From the NCBI GenBank assembly GCA_038503035.1, contig JAVSML010025178.1, positions 476,149-540,148 of the forward strand: 64,000 nt of DNA. The letters are read 5' to 3'. Position 1 is the first letter of the stretch. Every line of letters starts with the position of its first letter. Position numbers and translations under genes: made by a program. The stretch comes from Crocodylus rhombifer. Its lineage: Eukaryota > Chordata > Crocodylia > Crocodylidae. Under the pieces are notes generated by a model, which was not told where the DNA came from, did not search any database, and saw only the letters and a list, made by a program, of their open reading frames with translations. Shown piece by piece: positions 11,201-23,657 of this stretch.

Positions 11201-14200
11201 GTAAAATAAACGCATTTATAAAAATTTGAGCAGTTCTCACCTGAACAGAGTTTTATGCAGCCCCTTATCTCCCACAGCTCAACCTGGGTGAATTAAGCAT
11301 TAAATATCATCAGCACGAACTTAACATTTTCTAGCTTTTGACAGACGCTTTTGAAACCTTAGTCATTTCTAAACAATTCTGATGTTTGCATTCATGTTAA
11401 TGCATCGATGATGTGTGTGACTACAGCACAGTCTTCAATATTTAACCCCTTTTCCCAGTTGCCAGTCTTTAGCTTCATGGCTTAATGAATCAGAGTCAGT
11501 AGATCACAATATGACCCTGTTAATATTTTTTTAATGTCATTTTTACAAATTACAGCATAATGCACTGATTACCAGGATGAAAGGAAAGTCTCTGTGTCTG
11601 TCTGGAAACCAAATAAAAGAATGTTTGAACATCTGTTCATCCTACAAATGTCTTTAAAAGCTTTGATTTTCCCATAATCATTTTGTTCCACCATTTCACC
11701 CTTTTTTTGAATGTGTATCCAACAGCCTCAGGACAGCAGCCAGAGATCTGCAGTAATAGCACATTGTAATCAAAGTTCTCGGGCACATTTTAAGTCTTCC
11801 TTTTGGAATTAAAAAGGGAGGGGGAAGCCCCCAAATGGTTCTTAGCAGATACCACCAGCCCTCTGTCCTATAAAATATCACACTCTGTGAGGTGACTAAA
11901 GCAAAGGGATAGTGTACTTTTCAACAGGGGTTTCTGTACAGAATTATAAAGCATTAGGCAGCTGTTCAGGCAGACAGAGGGCTGTACTGGCTCAGTGAGT
12001 ATTGCTAACCCGCATGGTGTCAGACGGATCAAATTCCATAACAAGCAATTGGCTCAGAGAGGCTGCCTCGAGTAACGGGAGAGAACAGGTTGAAAAAACA
12101 AGGAAAACTGATAAAATATTAAATAGATAATATTGCATAACAGCATACAATACCTTGCATTCATATAGTGCCTTCCACCCAGAAATAGTCTTACAAACCA
12201 TCCAGACAACAATCACTAAACCAGCAGTGAAATGCTGCCAACTTTGGTCTGGAACACAGCAGCCAGCAATATCACACAGCAGAGTTTATGGCAAGTCACA
12301 GAGACCATCATTCCCCACTGTAACTCAAGGTGAATGTCAGGTTGGCAGTATTAAATTCTCCCGTTTAAAATGTGGGAACAGCACCAACGTTAACACAGAT
12401 AAATACTGCTGGAGGTTCTTAAATAATTGCAAGAGATCAACTCATCCTTTCTGAATTTCTTCTGAAAGAGGTATTTATAAAATAATTCTCAGAATAAGCT
12501 GATGCAATATAAAGGAGTTTCCCTCTATGTCATCAAGATAACAGTTTTCTATAGCACCCATAGCTGTAGCATCTAACCGCTGAGCAAAGTTCTAGTGTCT
12601 GAAGTAAAGGTGCAAAATGGGATTTGATTAAGACAGAGAAAATAAAGAATGTAATAAATATTCTTGGAAACATGGGAGGGCAGGAGAGAGTCTGCAGAGT
12701 TGTGGGGGAAGGGAGACGCATTTTTCCCTTGCAGAGGAATACATTTTCCAGCAGGGCTGGCGGTGCAAGTCACATTAAGCCCTAGCTGAAGTTGCCTGCC
12801 TAATTCCTCGTGGATCAAACTGAAAGCACACCCCATAATCTTAAGGGATGTGCTAAAGCTTTGCCTGGGACTCACTCACTCAGCAAAAACCGTTTGGGAT
12901 TAGTCCACAAAGCACTATTTTTGTGCTCATTTAAAGTGGCACTGTCAAGCTAGTGTAGGCACTCAACCTTACCCTGCCTTGGGGCCAGTTCGTTTTTTGC
13001 CCTTTAGTCTGTTTCTGTCACCTGGAAATTAAAAATAAAATACACAAGAAGGACAGTACAATATTTTGCTCTGCCATCTAAGCCAGCAGGATGGGCACAA
13101 GTTAACTGGTCACTGTTACTTCCATCACTGAATTACTACTTAATAATGATTTCATAAGCAGGGAAGATAATGACCTAGAGTCACCTCAAGTAATGCCCTG
13201 GCTTGGTGCAGGTGGTAATCTTACTCTCACGGCTGCTCCCAGAAATTACAACAGCCTAACACTCGCCGACAGCAAATGATTTTCTCCTTTTGCTCAAGTA
13301 GCAGGTACTAATGCTTTTTGCGTGGCAAATCCCAAGTTCATCCCTGCTAAAAACAGCAGCTTCTGAATGTGTATAATCATTGTTTGTTATCAATGTTACG
13401 GTGGCTTATGCTCTACAAGAAACAAACAGGGACCACTGGAGACCCATAATTCTCCAAGCTTTTATGAGGTTAGGACATTAAATCAAGAGAAATACTAAAG
13501 TACCCTTGAGACCCCCTTTCAACAACTAATGGTTTCTAAAGCATCTTGGAGATATTCAGTTTACAAGGCCTTATATCACAAGCTACTATCATTACTTTAA
13601 TGAACTAAAGCCACTGACTATTTCCAGAGATAACTTTTTTTTTGGTTTTCACAAAACAGCCATATTCCTTACAAAAAATGAAAACTGTTCTCAGTAGTGG
13701 CTCAGAATGGCGTACTCTCCTGATTCCCTCCAGATTCAAAGAAATAGCCAGCAGACTCGAGAAAAGCGGTGTCAAATATTGTAGAAAAGCAGTCTTGAAC
13801 CTCCAGGATAGCAAACATAACACTATAGACCATCAAATTATTTGTGGCTTTACAGATGTCATAACATGGCAGACAGCCAAGGTACAAATCATACATATAA
13901 AACAATTCCATACCTGTCTTACAAACAGCCCCTCATATACGTAGATCTGAAAGAATTGGAAATATCTATTTTTTGTTTTCACCCATTCACAGTATATATT
14001 TTTTTGCCTCCAATTCAACTTGGGGCAGTGAAACTAGACTGGTGATTTCATTTACAAATAAAATTCCCCAAATGACATCAGGTTTAGATTTCTATAGTGT
14101 TGGGGAGTGTTTAAAATAAAAGAGACTTCAAATGCTCCATAAAAAAAACCTATTTCTTTTGGTTACAAACAGTAAGCATAGAATTAGCAGCTGACATTGT

Positions 14201-14340
14201 CCAAGGGGCCATGAAGCACAACAGACAGATTCAAAGAGCAGTATCTGAACAAATGGATTCTGGGGACCAAGCTAAGCTGTAGGGAAAGGAACAGCTTCTA
14301 GCCTTAATTCATAAGGAAGGAATCCACCTACAATGTTTCT
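8281..14340. other. long unassigned noncoding stretch
   Basis: I recognise no protein-coding gene, structural RNA or clear transposon in these 6 kb. A short (ATT)n run lies at 9238-9255. A splice-site-bounded 33-base open segment at 13914-13946 is described under findings. Much of the stretch is AT-rich with no repeat signature, so it could include conserved regulatory sequence that only alignment would reveal. Confidence 0.5.
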
Positions 14341-14353
14341 AAGATCAAAACCT

Positions 14354-14359
14354 TTTATT
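14354..14359 (-). promoter_or_regulatory. candidate polyA signal AATAAA
   Basis: AATAAA on the minus strand, about 110 bases past the stop codon of the candidate terminal exon at 14468-14652. The spacing suits a short 3' UTR. The hexamer is common by chance in AT-rich DNA, so its weight comes from its position. Confidence 0.4.
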
Positions 14360-14467
14360 AGAGTTTAATGTGTGTTCAGACAACAAATATTTTCCAGCCA
14401 AGCTCATTTTGGAGTCTAGCCTTTTCAGGGTACTTCAGACATCACCCAGAGGGCCTCTTCTGCCTTC

Positions 14468-14652
14468 TCAAGACTGAATCATTTTCTTCTGTGTGTCAAA
14501 GACATATCTTTTAAAGAGAAGGCTGATGGCAACAGGCTGGGCTGACTCAGTTTTGGTGCTGTCATCCTCTTTGGCTGCATCCCCCTTCCCTGCTCTGGAT
14601 TTCTTCTTAGAGGCAACAGTCAGAAGCGCCTTTGTGTCTGGCTTGAGCCCAT
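14468..14652 (-). CDS. candidate terminal coding exon, gene not recognised
   Basis: On the minus strand a strong 3' splice site (TGTTCTTGTTCCTTTTAG) is followed directly by 61 open codons ending in TGA at 14470-14468. The reading frame needs one base from the preceding exon (phase 1). The predicted peptide starts GLKPDTKALLTVASKKKSR, has a lysine/acid-rich middle and ends LLFKRYVFDTQKKMIQS. It looks like the charged C-terminus of a real protein and is not low-complexity. A polyA signal follows at 14359-14354. The segment at 14881-15040 could supply the previous exon in matching phase. I do not recognise the family. It could also be a chance open stretch. Confidence 0.45.
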
Positions 14653-14880
14653 CTAAAAGGAACAAGAACATGCATGACAAAAAAAACAAACTTCTCAGTC
14701 AGGATGTCAACATTACAGCTAAAAACAATGAAGATGTGAGACCACCCCTGCATCTCAAGCAAGCCAGATGGTGGCTTCTACTGCCTCCATTTAGAGTTCC
14801 CTGGCAACAACGAAACCCAAAATTGTTCGAACATGCCGTTCAGAATGGTAACACGAACAACCCAGTATCAACCTCTTCAC

Positions 14881-15040
14881 CCTTGTTCTTGGTTACTGCG
14901 GGCCCCAACACATCAAAACACACCAGACTGTCTGAGATAGGCCTGATCTGCAGACCTTCCTCTTTGCCCTGTGCAGATGCTTTCCAGCAGCTGCTTTTCT
15001 TGTTGGGAGGAGTTGAGGCCAGCAAGTTTGTACAGATAAA
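14881..15040 (-). CDS. possible penultimate exon of the same unknown gene
   Basis: On the minus strand this 160-base segment is open throughout (53 codons plus one base). It is preceded by a T-rich tract ending in GTGTGTAG and followed by the donor AACAAGG/GTGAAG. Its leftover single base joins the terminal exon at 14652 across a 228-base intron without a frame break, making an aspartate codon at the junction. The peptide contains ISDSLVCFDVLGPAVTKNK. Support is weaker than for the terminal exon: the polypyrimidine tract is interrupted, the donor lacks the +5 G, and a 53-codon open run is not rare. Confidence 0.25.
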
Positions 15041-15313
15041 CTACACACATGTAAGCCACAAACCAAAAATTAACCAATGGTTATATTCTAAGGAGTGGGG
15101 CAGAGGAAGCACACACATGCATAATGACCAGAGCATCTTGAACATTTTTGGTGCATCACTTAAGCCTCGCCAAAAGTGTGCTGTTCAATATGCTCAGAGC
15201 TACAAAAGTGCTGTTTCTGGCTAAAATGGGTTACAACTGTCTTTTAACATTGAGAGAAATGGGGAGAACCTGACTCTGGAAGTACAACACTGGGGAAGGA
15301 CTGAAATGGTTTA

Positions 15314-16163
15314 CCCAGAGCTGGCCCTAGGGGTGGATGATGTGGGCGAATGCCCAGAGTGCCATTTTCCCTAAGGCCAGCTCTGTGAACCTGGGCAGAT
15401 GATTCGCCAGGGTGGGAGGGAGCCCACGCATGGTCCCTCACAAGGAGGGCATGACCCCTGCAGTGTGGCCGGCCCATGGTGTGTCTTGGGAGAGGAGGCT
15501 GGGGCTGGGTGGCCAGCAGTGCAGGCAGAGGCCAGAATAGGGGAGAACTGCCAAGACCAGTGGGCTCAGAGAGGTGAGCACTTCCACGGGGCAGCTGAAG
15601 CTGTCACCTTGGCACTGCCTGGCCCTACCAGACCCACACGGTGGCGGGCAATCTGGCTGCGCCTGACTGACCACCACCCCGCACATGACCAGGGTGTTGC
15701 CTTGCCCCTCCCATGCCCAAAACAAGGCTGCCCCGGCAGTCCCTACCTCTGCAGGGCCCAGAGCGAGGCAATTTCCTGTCCAGAGCAGGTTCCCACCCTG
15801 AGAAGGGCAGTGCTGCTGCCCAGGGCTGAGACTGGGCTGTCTGCCGTGCTTGCTAAGGGGTGCCCATGGTGCTGGTTGCTGCAGCGCTGGGGGGGGTCCA
15901 CAGGGATATTTAGAGCACAGCCCAGGGCTAGCTGGGTACTGGGGGCTGCAGTGGCCTGCTCACTCTGTCCCATCCCTTGTGCTGGGGTGCCCAGTGCCAC
16001 TGCTGCCAGGCTTAGCCCCAGGGTAACAGAAAGTGGGGAAGGGGGTGACCAACCTTTACACAGGAATCAGCAAGAATGAAAGTGCCACTGACTTGGGGGG
16101 TGACGGTGGAGCAAAATACAGGTTCGCTCAAGGCACCATTTCCCCTAAGGCTGGCTCTGGAAA
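15314..16163. mobile_element. GC-rich hAT-like non-autonomous element
   Basis: The left end CAGAGCTGGCCCTAGGGG and the right end, reversed, CAGAGCCAGCCTTAGGGG form an inverted repeat typical of the GGCCCTAGGG class of hAT elements. The interior is much more GC-rich than the surroundings, as is common for these fillers. A second copy of the right end lies at about 15361-15387, only 74 bases from the left end (see findings). I could not find a matching 8-bp target duplication, so the outer boundaries are approximate. The 226-codon plus-strand ORF inside is a product of high GC content and has no recognisable domain. Confidence 0.65.
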
Positions 16164-16432
16164 TATGAATACCCAACCTTTTCTTCCTAAGCTTTCTCAG
16201 AGATTTATTTACAATTTTTATTATATTTTACCACGTCACATTGGTAACATTTCAGATGAGACGCGAGTTAGCCAAATCCAAATAAACACTGTAAAACAAG
16301 GGAGATCCTGCTGCTTCCTGATGACTCTTACAGCCTTTTTTTTTTTTTTTTATACAGTGAATGAGAGAGGATCCCTTACAAGCATATTCGGTGCCACCTA
16401 GCTGAATACTCCGAAATGTGGTTCTCAGGCAT

Positions 16433-16600
16433 TTGGCCAATTTCAGTTCAGGTATTTTTAACCTGTGGTGTCACATAACCTTATCTCAAACACTTAATCA
16501 GCTTCTCTCCCCTCATACTGAAACTCAGATGCGGATTCTCATATCATGGCCTGACAAAAAGATTGAGATGCTTATGATTTACTGGAGACAGGAGGTCTAC
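16433..16600 (+). repeat. noncoding block paired with 18723-18880, copy 1
   Basis: This stretch shares several short blocks, in the same order and at near-identical spacing, with sequence 2.3 kb downstream: TCAGGTATT, ACTTAATCAG, CCCTCAT.CTG, CCTGACAAA and AGGAGGTCTA. It may be an ancient repeat or a duplicated regulatory element. No coding potential is evident. Confidence 0.6.
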
Positions 16601-18722
16601 AAGCACCGGTGATTTGCTCCATTACAGACACATCTAGAGGGCATTGTGGGGACTCAGCACCGAGGGCCACCTTCTCTCCTTGCTCTGTCAGATAGCAAAT
16701 TGTTCCAAGTGGCATAGACAGCATGCAGCAAAGGGGGAGGGAGGAAGAAGAGGAAGTAAATGGGGAGCAAAACCAGGAAGCTGTCAACTCCCCACCATGA
16801 AGAGGGGTCCTAAAATGCTCTGTATTTTGAAAACAGAGAAGAAAGTCAAGAGGGCACTGCTCCTTCCAGACAAAGATTGTGTGTGCATGTGTGTGTGCAG
16901 GGAGGTGGGGGCAGGGGTATTTCATATATGTAAAATAAACAAACACCTGCTCTCAATTATGGCAGTCAGATGTCAGACCACACTACCTTGCATACAAGCT
17001 ACAAAGCCTCCTGAAATGAATATGTTTAATAAGTAAAACATTTTGGGTGCATCTCCGCCCCGCCCCCCCAACCAACTACCTTCTATCACTGGATGCTGGA
17101 ATACATAAAACACAGTAATTATTTCATAAGAAAATGAAAGGGCTGGTTTCTTCTTGGTGGCTCAGAAGTTTGATGATGATTATCCTTGCATGCGTGAGGT
17201 GCAATTAATCAAGCTAGATAACAAGGCCTGACCATGCAGTGTTGTTTTATGCCTTTACTGCATGGAGGTGATTTTTGTTTGGTTTTTTTAATTGTGCTGT
17301 GCTTATCAACTCATTTAAAAATTGTCTGCTTATATTTCAGCCACCCCCTTACAATATTAAAATGACAGAATTTAATTGTTTCATAGAAAGTGCTTTATTT
17401 TTGTTTGGAAAACACCAAGCACATTGTAAATGCAACTGGAAACCAGGAGAGTAAGGATGGATGGGCAAGTGGGATAGGAGTCCCAGGTGTTACACCCCAT
17501 ACCTAAGGGGAGCTGCCAGAAAAGACCTAGGGGGACACCTCACTCTCCTGTCCCTGCTTTTCTCCTGCACCAACACCAGCTCCAGCAGCGGGGGAGGTTG
17601 ACAACTGGTGGCAGCATGCAGGAAGGAACAGCTGCTGGGGGAAACATCACCTCCTTTTTTTGCCACTGATGCTGCTCTGCCTTCCCTACTGCCTCTGCAC
17701 AGTCACAGCACTGGCCAATTACACTGATGCTGGAAACAACAGCAATAATAATTAGGGATGGAAAAACTACCCATTAGCTCATCCTGTCCAGTTCCCTGCC
17801 TTTGCAGGATTTATACCCTATTGTCCCCTTTCTACTGTTGTGATCAATCTAGTTAGAGCTGTCCCTCTGCAACAGGGCTTCCTCCACTTCCCGAGGAAGA
17901 GCATTTACTTTTTGGACTTCCCTCAGTTTAGACAAGGACATTGTGGTGTTTCACTTTGGTTTCTAGTCAGTTTTCCCTTCTTGTCCTTATTACTGGTGCT
18001 GTATTGATGCCGCTGACATACTGCTATTGTTAAAATGATATGAGCTTCCAATCCTCTCAGAAAGGCTCATTTTAATTAAAAACAACCACAACCCATTTTT
18101 ATTACTAAGTTTTGTAATGGGGGTTGGCAGAGGGGATAACACGTCATACAGTGACTACAGTTTTCACCAGTTACACTCCTAAATCTATGCCCACTAACTC
18201 TTCTGCTTGGTTTGTACCAAGTTTAGTACTATATCTCCAATTGGCCATGACAATAAATATATTAAATGATGGCAACAGAGAAGGGGTTGACTTCCAAGGT
18301 GCAGTGCAGCAACAGTTACAAGTTGTGCACTTCCACAACTACCATTGAAGTCACGGGGGATCGTGTGGCCTCAGTCCCTGTCAAAGTCAGGCCATATATG
18401 TAGGCGCCCATGTTTAGGCACTATAATTAAAAAATTTTAGTTTCAAGTGAACACGATGAAAAAAGAAAAAAAAAAGCTTCATATAAGTTGTAAAATAACT
18501 CCATAAGGTGGGAAAAAGTTTTTTTAAAAAAAGAAACAGGAAAATGAAAAAAGTAATTCTCTTTCCAATCCATCCAGAAAAATCCAAAATGAGGGAAGCA
18601 AAAGCATACCTCACCTGCAGCCTTCCCCACCTATTTGGATTCAAATAAGGTATTATGTGCGAGAAGAGTTAGCAGGAGAAATGGAAGAATGTGGTAGTTC
18701 CTACAAGTGAAATCATGGGCTG
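16601..18722. other. unassigned noncoding sequence
   Basis: Contains a short GT-rich run near 16879-16900 and pyrimidine- and AT-rich tracts. I see no gene or datable repeat. ORFs of 120-130 codons on both strands at 16572-17036 overlap each other and look incidental. Confidence 0.5.
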
Positions 18723-18880
18723 CCAGCCAAATGCAGCTCAGGTATTATTAAATTCGCAAGGTATCTAAATTACTTAATCAGATCCCACGGCCCTCATTCT
18801 GCAAACAGATTAGGTGGCTGGCATCGTACCCTGACAAATGGCATTTGCTGTTTTTTTTCACTCTGGTGCCAGGAGGTCTA
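18723..18880 (+). repeat. noncoding block paired with 16433-16600, copy 2
   Basis: Second member of the co-linear pair described at 16433-16600, in the same orientation. Between the shared blocks the two copies differ strongly, so the duplication is old. Confidence 0.6.
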
Positions 18881-18890
18881 TGGGCTGAAG

Positions 18891-21800
18891 AGGCTCTGTG
18901 ATATGGAGCTGCACAAAGGAGCAAGCAGAGGGAGACAGGCGGAGAGGCGCAATCTAGGTTTCATCTACCTCCGTGGATTTCTCGCGTTACACACAATGCA
19001 TACTTTACATTTTACAAAACCAAGGAAATGAAGGGAAATATATCTGTCACCGAAGAAGACATCAGCCCTTTAATAGCTGAAATGACGGATATTTTTAGAT
19101 GGAGGTCTAGTTTAACTTACTTACATTAAGGGTCTAATCTCTCTTGAACAATGACTATGTTAGCTTGAATACATAGTGAGAAATCTGTTCCATTAATTAA
19201 GTGCTGCCTGTACTACTCGGATTTGTAGCAAACGTTAATAGATTTTTTTTTTCCTTCCTCTGTTGGACAATTACTTTATTTTGCCAAGTTGCTAATGGAT
19301 TAAAATTCAAAAAGGTCTCTGTGTTAAAAAAGACTTTAGCTTCAAAGTTCTAACAAGCGCCTTGCCCACATCACTGGGAAATACCTACATATTAATATTA
19401 TTAATAGGCAATCCTCAAAGGCATAAGAGATATCTGAAAGCTTAGCAAATTCATTCCCACCCATCACCTGCTATTTGCTACCATGTGTATAACGTGCACA
19501 TCCCAGCCAGACTGTATTTGAAATGTACTTATACTGAGAGCAATCTTGGCTATAGACAGAAATGTAAGGATACAACAGCTCTTAAGCCACTGCATTATGT
19601 TAGGTTTCACTGACTACAAGTAGAAAACAATGTTGGGACCTAAATGTTTATTGAAGGCTTCTTTGTCTTTGCATGGACTAAAGGACTCAACCCAAATTGA
19701 GTCTTTCATAATTCCTAAAACTGTGAATTTCACAAACTTAAATGCAAATAATATCTTATTAGGAAAAAAAATATTTTCAACCCCTCAGATGGCTGTCATG
19801 TATAAAAAAAGAACACTTGCAATAATTTTATATTATTTTCAAAAACTGAATCGAACTTTATACTAATTGTGGTTACCCTTATTTTAATTTTAGCATAGTA
19901 GACAAGATTTTTGCAACTGTTCATGCAAAAAGTTTTGTAGACTTTTCAGACAAATATGCAATCCCAGTAATTTGGCATGCAAATTATACACAATATCAAT
20001 CTGAGCTCATTTCTTCAATGAGAAAAATGCATTATTCACTCAATTCTTCCTTTTTCCTGTCAAGTATCTGTTGCTTAGCATCTACCCAGTCTGATCGGTC
20101 CATAATGGAGTTTTAAGGTTCCCTTATATTTATTTAATTTCACCCTTTATACTCATCTGATCAAATTTCCTTTTAATCAGGTCTGATGCAAAACTTAATG
20201 TCAATGGACATTTTCCCATTGACTTCAGTGGTCTTTGCAGCAAGCCCATATGGAAACGAAACCACACATTGCTTCCTTACCCTATACCTGTACTGCAGAT
20301 GATTTTTTTTCCAGTGTTGCTCTGCAAACAGATCAGTTGCAAGGTGCTAGAGGAGCAGACTCTCCATTAAATCCCCTCTTCCTCTAACCTCAAAAAGAAA
20401 TACCATTAAGGAGAAGAGACAAAAATAACCCTGTGCTTGGCAGAAGAGTTCATGAGGCTACTTTATAACTATGTACAGACATTCAAAAAGTTCAAGGAAG
20501 AATCAATCTAAATTATGTGGTTTTCTGTAAGCGGTGTAATTTAGATCAGTAGTGAACATCGCCCATCACATCTTAGACCAGGTTCTGTCATTTTTAAACC
20601 AAATGCCAAACTTCTGTTCTCGTATGAGTATAACCTGGTTTTGTGTGCCAAACTTCTGTTCTGTTACGGGTATGGAGCAGTTAACGATCACTTATACTGG
20701 TAAAAGTGTAATGTCTGTACCTGGCCTATGTGTTCATCTATGATGTACATGATGCTGACTAACATTGATCAAAGAGGGGACAAACTCCTTTCAGAGCTGA
20801 GGTGCTGAGAAGAATGCCAAGGGACTGCAGTTCCTCAGGTAGGTGCTAAGTCTCCTGCACCGTCAGCCCCTTTCTCCATCTTGCTCCACTACGTGAAAAG
20901 CAGATGCTTCACTTACTTTTTTGACCTGCCACGGGTAATTGGAATTGAGAACAAAGTAGAAACCTGGGCCCCTCACCACTCCTTTTTTCCTTTCTTTCAC
21001 TCCTTGTCTCATGCTTCAAATTCTCCTTTACCTTGTTTTGCTCCTCTCCTCCTATCCAGTCAGTTGTCTTTTTTGTTGTCTTTTGTTCCACATTTTTTCG
21101 GGCTCTAAAAAGGTCTCCTAAGGTGGCATTGTTTTTTTCCTCCCCCCTCCATTGCTTCCCTGTCTCCAACACCTCTTGGCACCTCTCCAGTTTTCTGTAC
21201 CCCTTTACCTGGTCCAGGTTTACCTTCATTCCAGGTTTCCTCTTTCCCGTCAGCCCCATTCCCAACCCAAAGGTCTTCTCTACCTCCAATAATGGTCTGT
21301 ACTCATTTGACAAACCAATAAGACACTGGGTGAAATGAACTGCAAAGGCTGAATGTTACGTTCATCGGCGGAGAGAAGTAACCATCCAATAACCCATTTG
21401 TGCCCAGACAGAAGAAAGCCTGACAGCTAAACCACTCACTCACCTTGCAGACAGGTACTCTGCCATATGAATGCTCTTCAAAACAAGTCAACAACAGAAG
21501 AATTGGCATAGTTGAACTTGACCCCTTCCCAAGACAGGCTGGGTGCCAAGTACATTAAGTAGCAGGGATGATTACAAAAAGTGAAAATTCTTTACTGTGA
21601 TCAAAATTGCAATGACATATAGATCTAATATGGCAAATTTCAACAGCTTTGTTCATACCATAAGACCCCCAATCAAGGATCATACTAAAAGAAGTGTTTT
21701 ATATACTGAATACTACCTTAATATTACAGTTATCAGTGTCCTTGAAATATCATCGCAGTAACAGCAATCACTTAAGCAGAGCAGCAAAGCCACCTCTGGG

Positions 21801-22470
21801 GAGAAGGGCAACCAGCAAGCTTTCATGGTGTGGAATTAAAGCACAAGAAATTTGAGCCGAAGACAATGGGCCAAAGCCTTTACGTTTATGTTTCGTGGGA
21901 ACTCAGCTTTTAAGATCTAATCTGAAGCAGCCACCCTTACTGGCATTGTCTATACTAGAAAAATTAGTTACCGTATTGCAATGCTACAGCCGCACCAAGG
22001 AGGGCAGTTGTCCAAGTGTTAGCATATATAAGGCTCAAGCTTTTTACTACTTTGTCATGACAGTTTCTTCCTATGTTAGAGGATTACTGCTAGTGAAGCT
22101 CAGCATTATTGCTAGCTCACTGTTAAGTAACTCTAGAGCCTATCTTGGATGTTTTGTCAGCATCTGCGAGCACAACTTCAGACTGCTCTGGAATTCATGG
22201 TGATCACCGGTTGGCAATCCTAGAAATGAAGCAACTTGGCTCCACAGCTCTAAGTTGGAATGTCCAATTAGTGTCCTTTGTATCTCGTCGCTGAAAGGCT
22301 CAGCCTACTGCAGACCCCACTGATGTCTACTGATATTCAAATATGGAAGGATGCTGATCAAAGGCACAAAACCAGTTAATGAAACCAACATGATGTTGGA
22401 AGCAACTTCTAAATTGAAGTCAACCCTTTGATGCATAAAAGTGGATCTTGCCTTCCACCTTCCTCCTCAT
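18891..22470. other. unassigned noncoding sequence
   Basis: Mostly AT-rich. A 20-base direct repeat beginning TGCCAAACTTCTGTTCT occurs at about 20605 and again at about 20647. A pyrimidine-rich plus strand spans about 20970-21270 and explains the lysine/glutamate-rich minus-strand ORF there. No gene is supported. Confidence 0.5.
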
Positions 22471-22473
22471 GGG

Positions 22474-22505
22474 GTGATGGGGGGGAGGGGGGAGGAGGCA
22501 GGGAC
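22474..22505 (+). other. G-run cluster, possible G-quadruplex
   Basis: Runs of 7 and 6 Gs separated by single As, followed by shorter G runs. The sequence meets the usual four-run G-quadruplex pattern. No gene context gives it a function. Confidence 0.4.
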
Positions 22506-23114
22506 AGCAAACCCTCAAGGAAGGAACAGGTTAGGGATAATCCTTATTCACAATGGACTGTTCACAACAGCTGGCTTTCACAATTTCAGGATTTCCTTAA
22601 ATTGAAAAATCCACACACTACAAATGATCACATGGCTGGCACCAATTGTCCTGCAAAGAGAGACGGCAAAACCTGGGTGACCTGAGAATTCAAAAGAATT
22701 ACAGCCCAGTTGGTAGTTTCCATTTCAAAGCCTGACAGAGAGAGATGTCTGGGTTTCAGAGACTGAGAAAGCAGCAGCGTGTCCCATCCTCCTCTTCCCC
22801 GCCCCCCACCTCCCTGGGTTATGGCAGTGACTGATCAACAGAGGGAAAGATGAGCCTTTTCATGGAACCATCTGGACACCATGTTATTTTATTATATTTA
22901 ATGCTACATTAGGGATCCAGACACTGTATCTGAGCTTGATACTCACTTCATTATCAATGAATGTGGACTTAACTCAGATATTACCTCCATTCCCAGGAAA
23001 GGGGTATGGAACTTCAGATAGAGCTCTTTTGACAGATTCTGAGGGTTAAACAACATTAACCACATCCCACTGATAACTTGGTTGTTCCTGGACCCCCACC
23101 TATACACTAGTAAG

Positions 23115-23260
23115 TGTATTCTTTAGTATTAACCATGTGCTAGGAGCTGCACAAAACACTGCAGTCAGTCTCTGCATTAAGCACCTTAAAAACTCATCTT
23201 ATAACCCCTGAAATAATGCTCTAGAGTTCTCATCTTTGTTTTGCCAACTCACCCCAGAAA
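23115..23260 (-). repeat. diverged SINE tail (MIR/CORE-like)
   Basis: ATGTGCTAGGAGCTGCACAA followed by CAGTCAGTCTCTGC resembles the reverse complement of the 3' part of a common reptile SINE (tumour-like GTGCTAGGCACTGTACAAA...AGACAGTCCCTGC order). It is diverged and the boundaries are approximate. Confidence 0.4.
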
Positions 23261-23419
23261 GTGAGTTCCCTACTCACCTTGCCATGATTGTAAATATCAC
23301 CACACAAAAAGACAGAGATTATACTCCTCTTTCAGTTTTTCTGCAGGATTGCTTCTGTTCTTATTTACTGTCTGTATTATACTACTAAAAAATTGGGGCT
23401 GGCCAGAAGAAGCCCAGCT

Positions 23420-23521
23420 TGATGAATACCTGGAAGTGGAGTTGATGGGTGCCTATCAGAGTGCCCTGCACAAATCTTTTGAACAACAGGATTTTTATAG
23501 TCACTGACATGGGTAAAGAAG
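23420..23521 (+). repeat. left arm of outer inverted repeat
   Basis: The 62 bases at 23420-23481 are the reverse complement of 24743-24804 with 3 mismatches. Shorter similarity (the ACATGGGTAAAGAAG region) continues to 23521 and pairs with 24702-24720. The arms flank the CR1 fold-back between them. Confidence 0.85.
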
Positions 23522-23657
23522 TTTCCGTGATCTATGATTCTACAACCTTGCTACCTCTTCCAGCCATAACAGACTATGGTATTACTACCAATGGAAACAT
23601 GAGCTTACCACACCTGGTAAGACCACTGGTCTGGCTTCCCATCTGCCTGTGATCAAT

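Noticed and set aside
14493..15224. 243-codon plus-strand ORF
   Set aside because: It is antisense to the candidate minus-strand exons, shows no domain, and its N-terminal part is the complement of the lysine-rich exon.
15399..16079. 226-codon plus-strand ORF
   Set aside because: It sits in the GC-rich filler of a hAT-like element, with no transposase motifs.
21444..21475. 32-base minus-strand segment with good acceptor and donor
   Set aside because: Too short and without independent support; such pairs are expected by chance over 64 kb.
23270..23345. Minus-strand segment ending in AAG/GTGAGTAG
   Set aside because: The donor is near-ideal, but all three frames contain a stop within the segment bounded by the nearest acceptor, and it abuts SINE-derived sequence.
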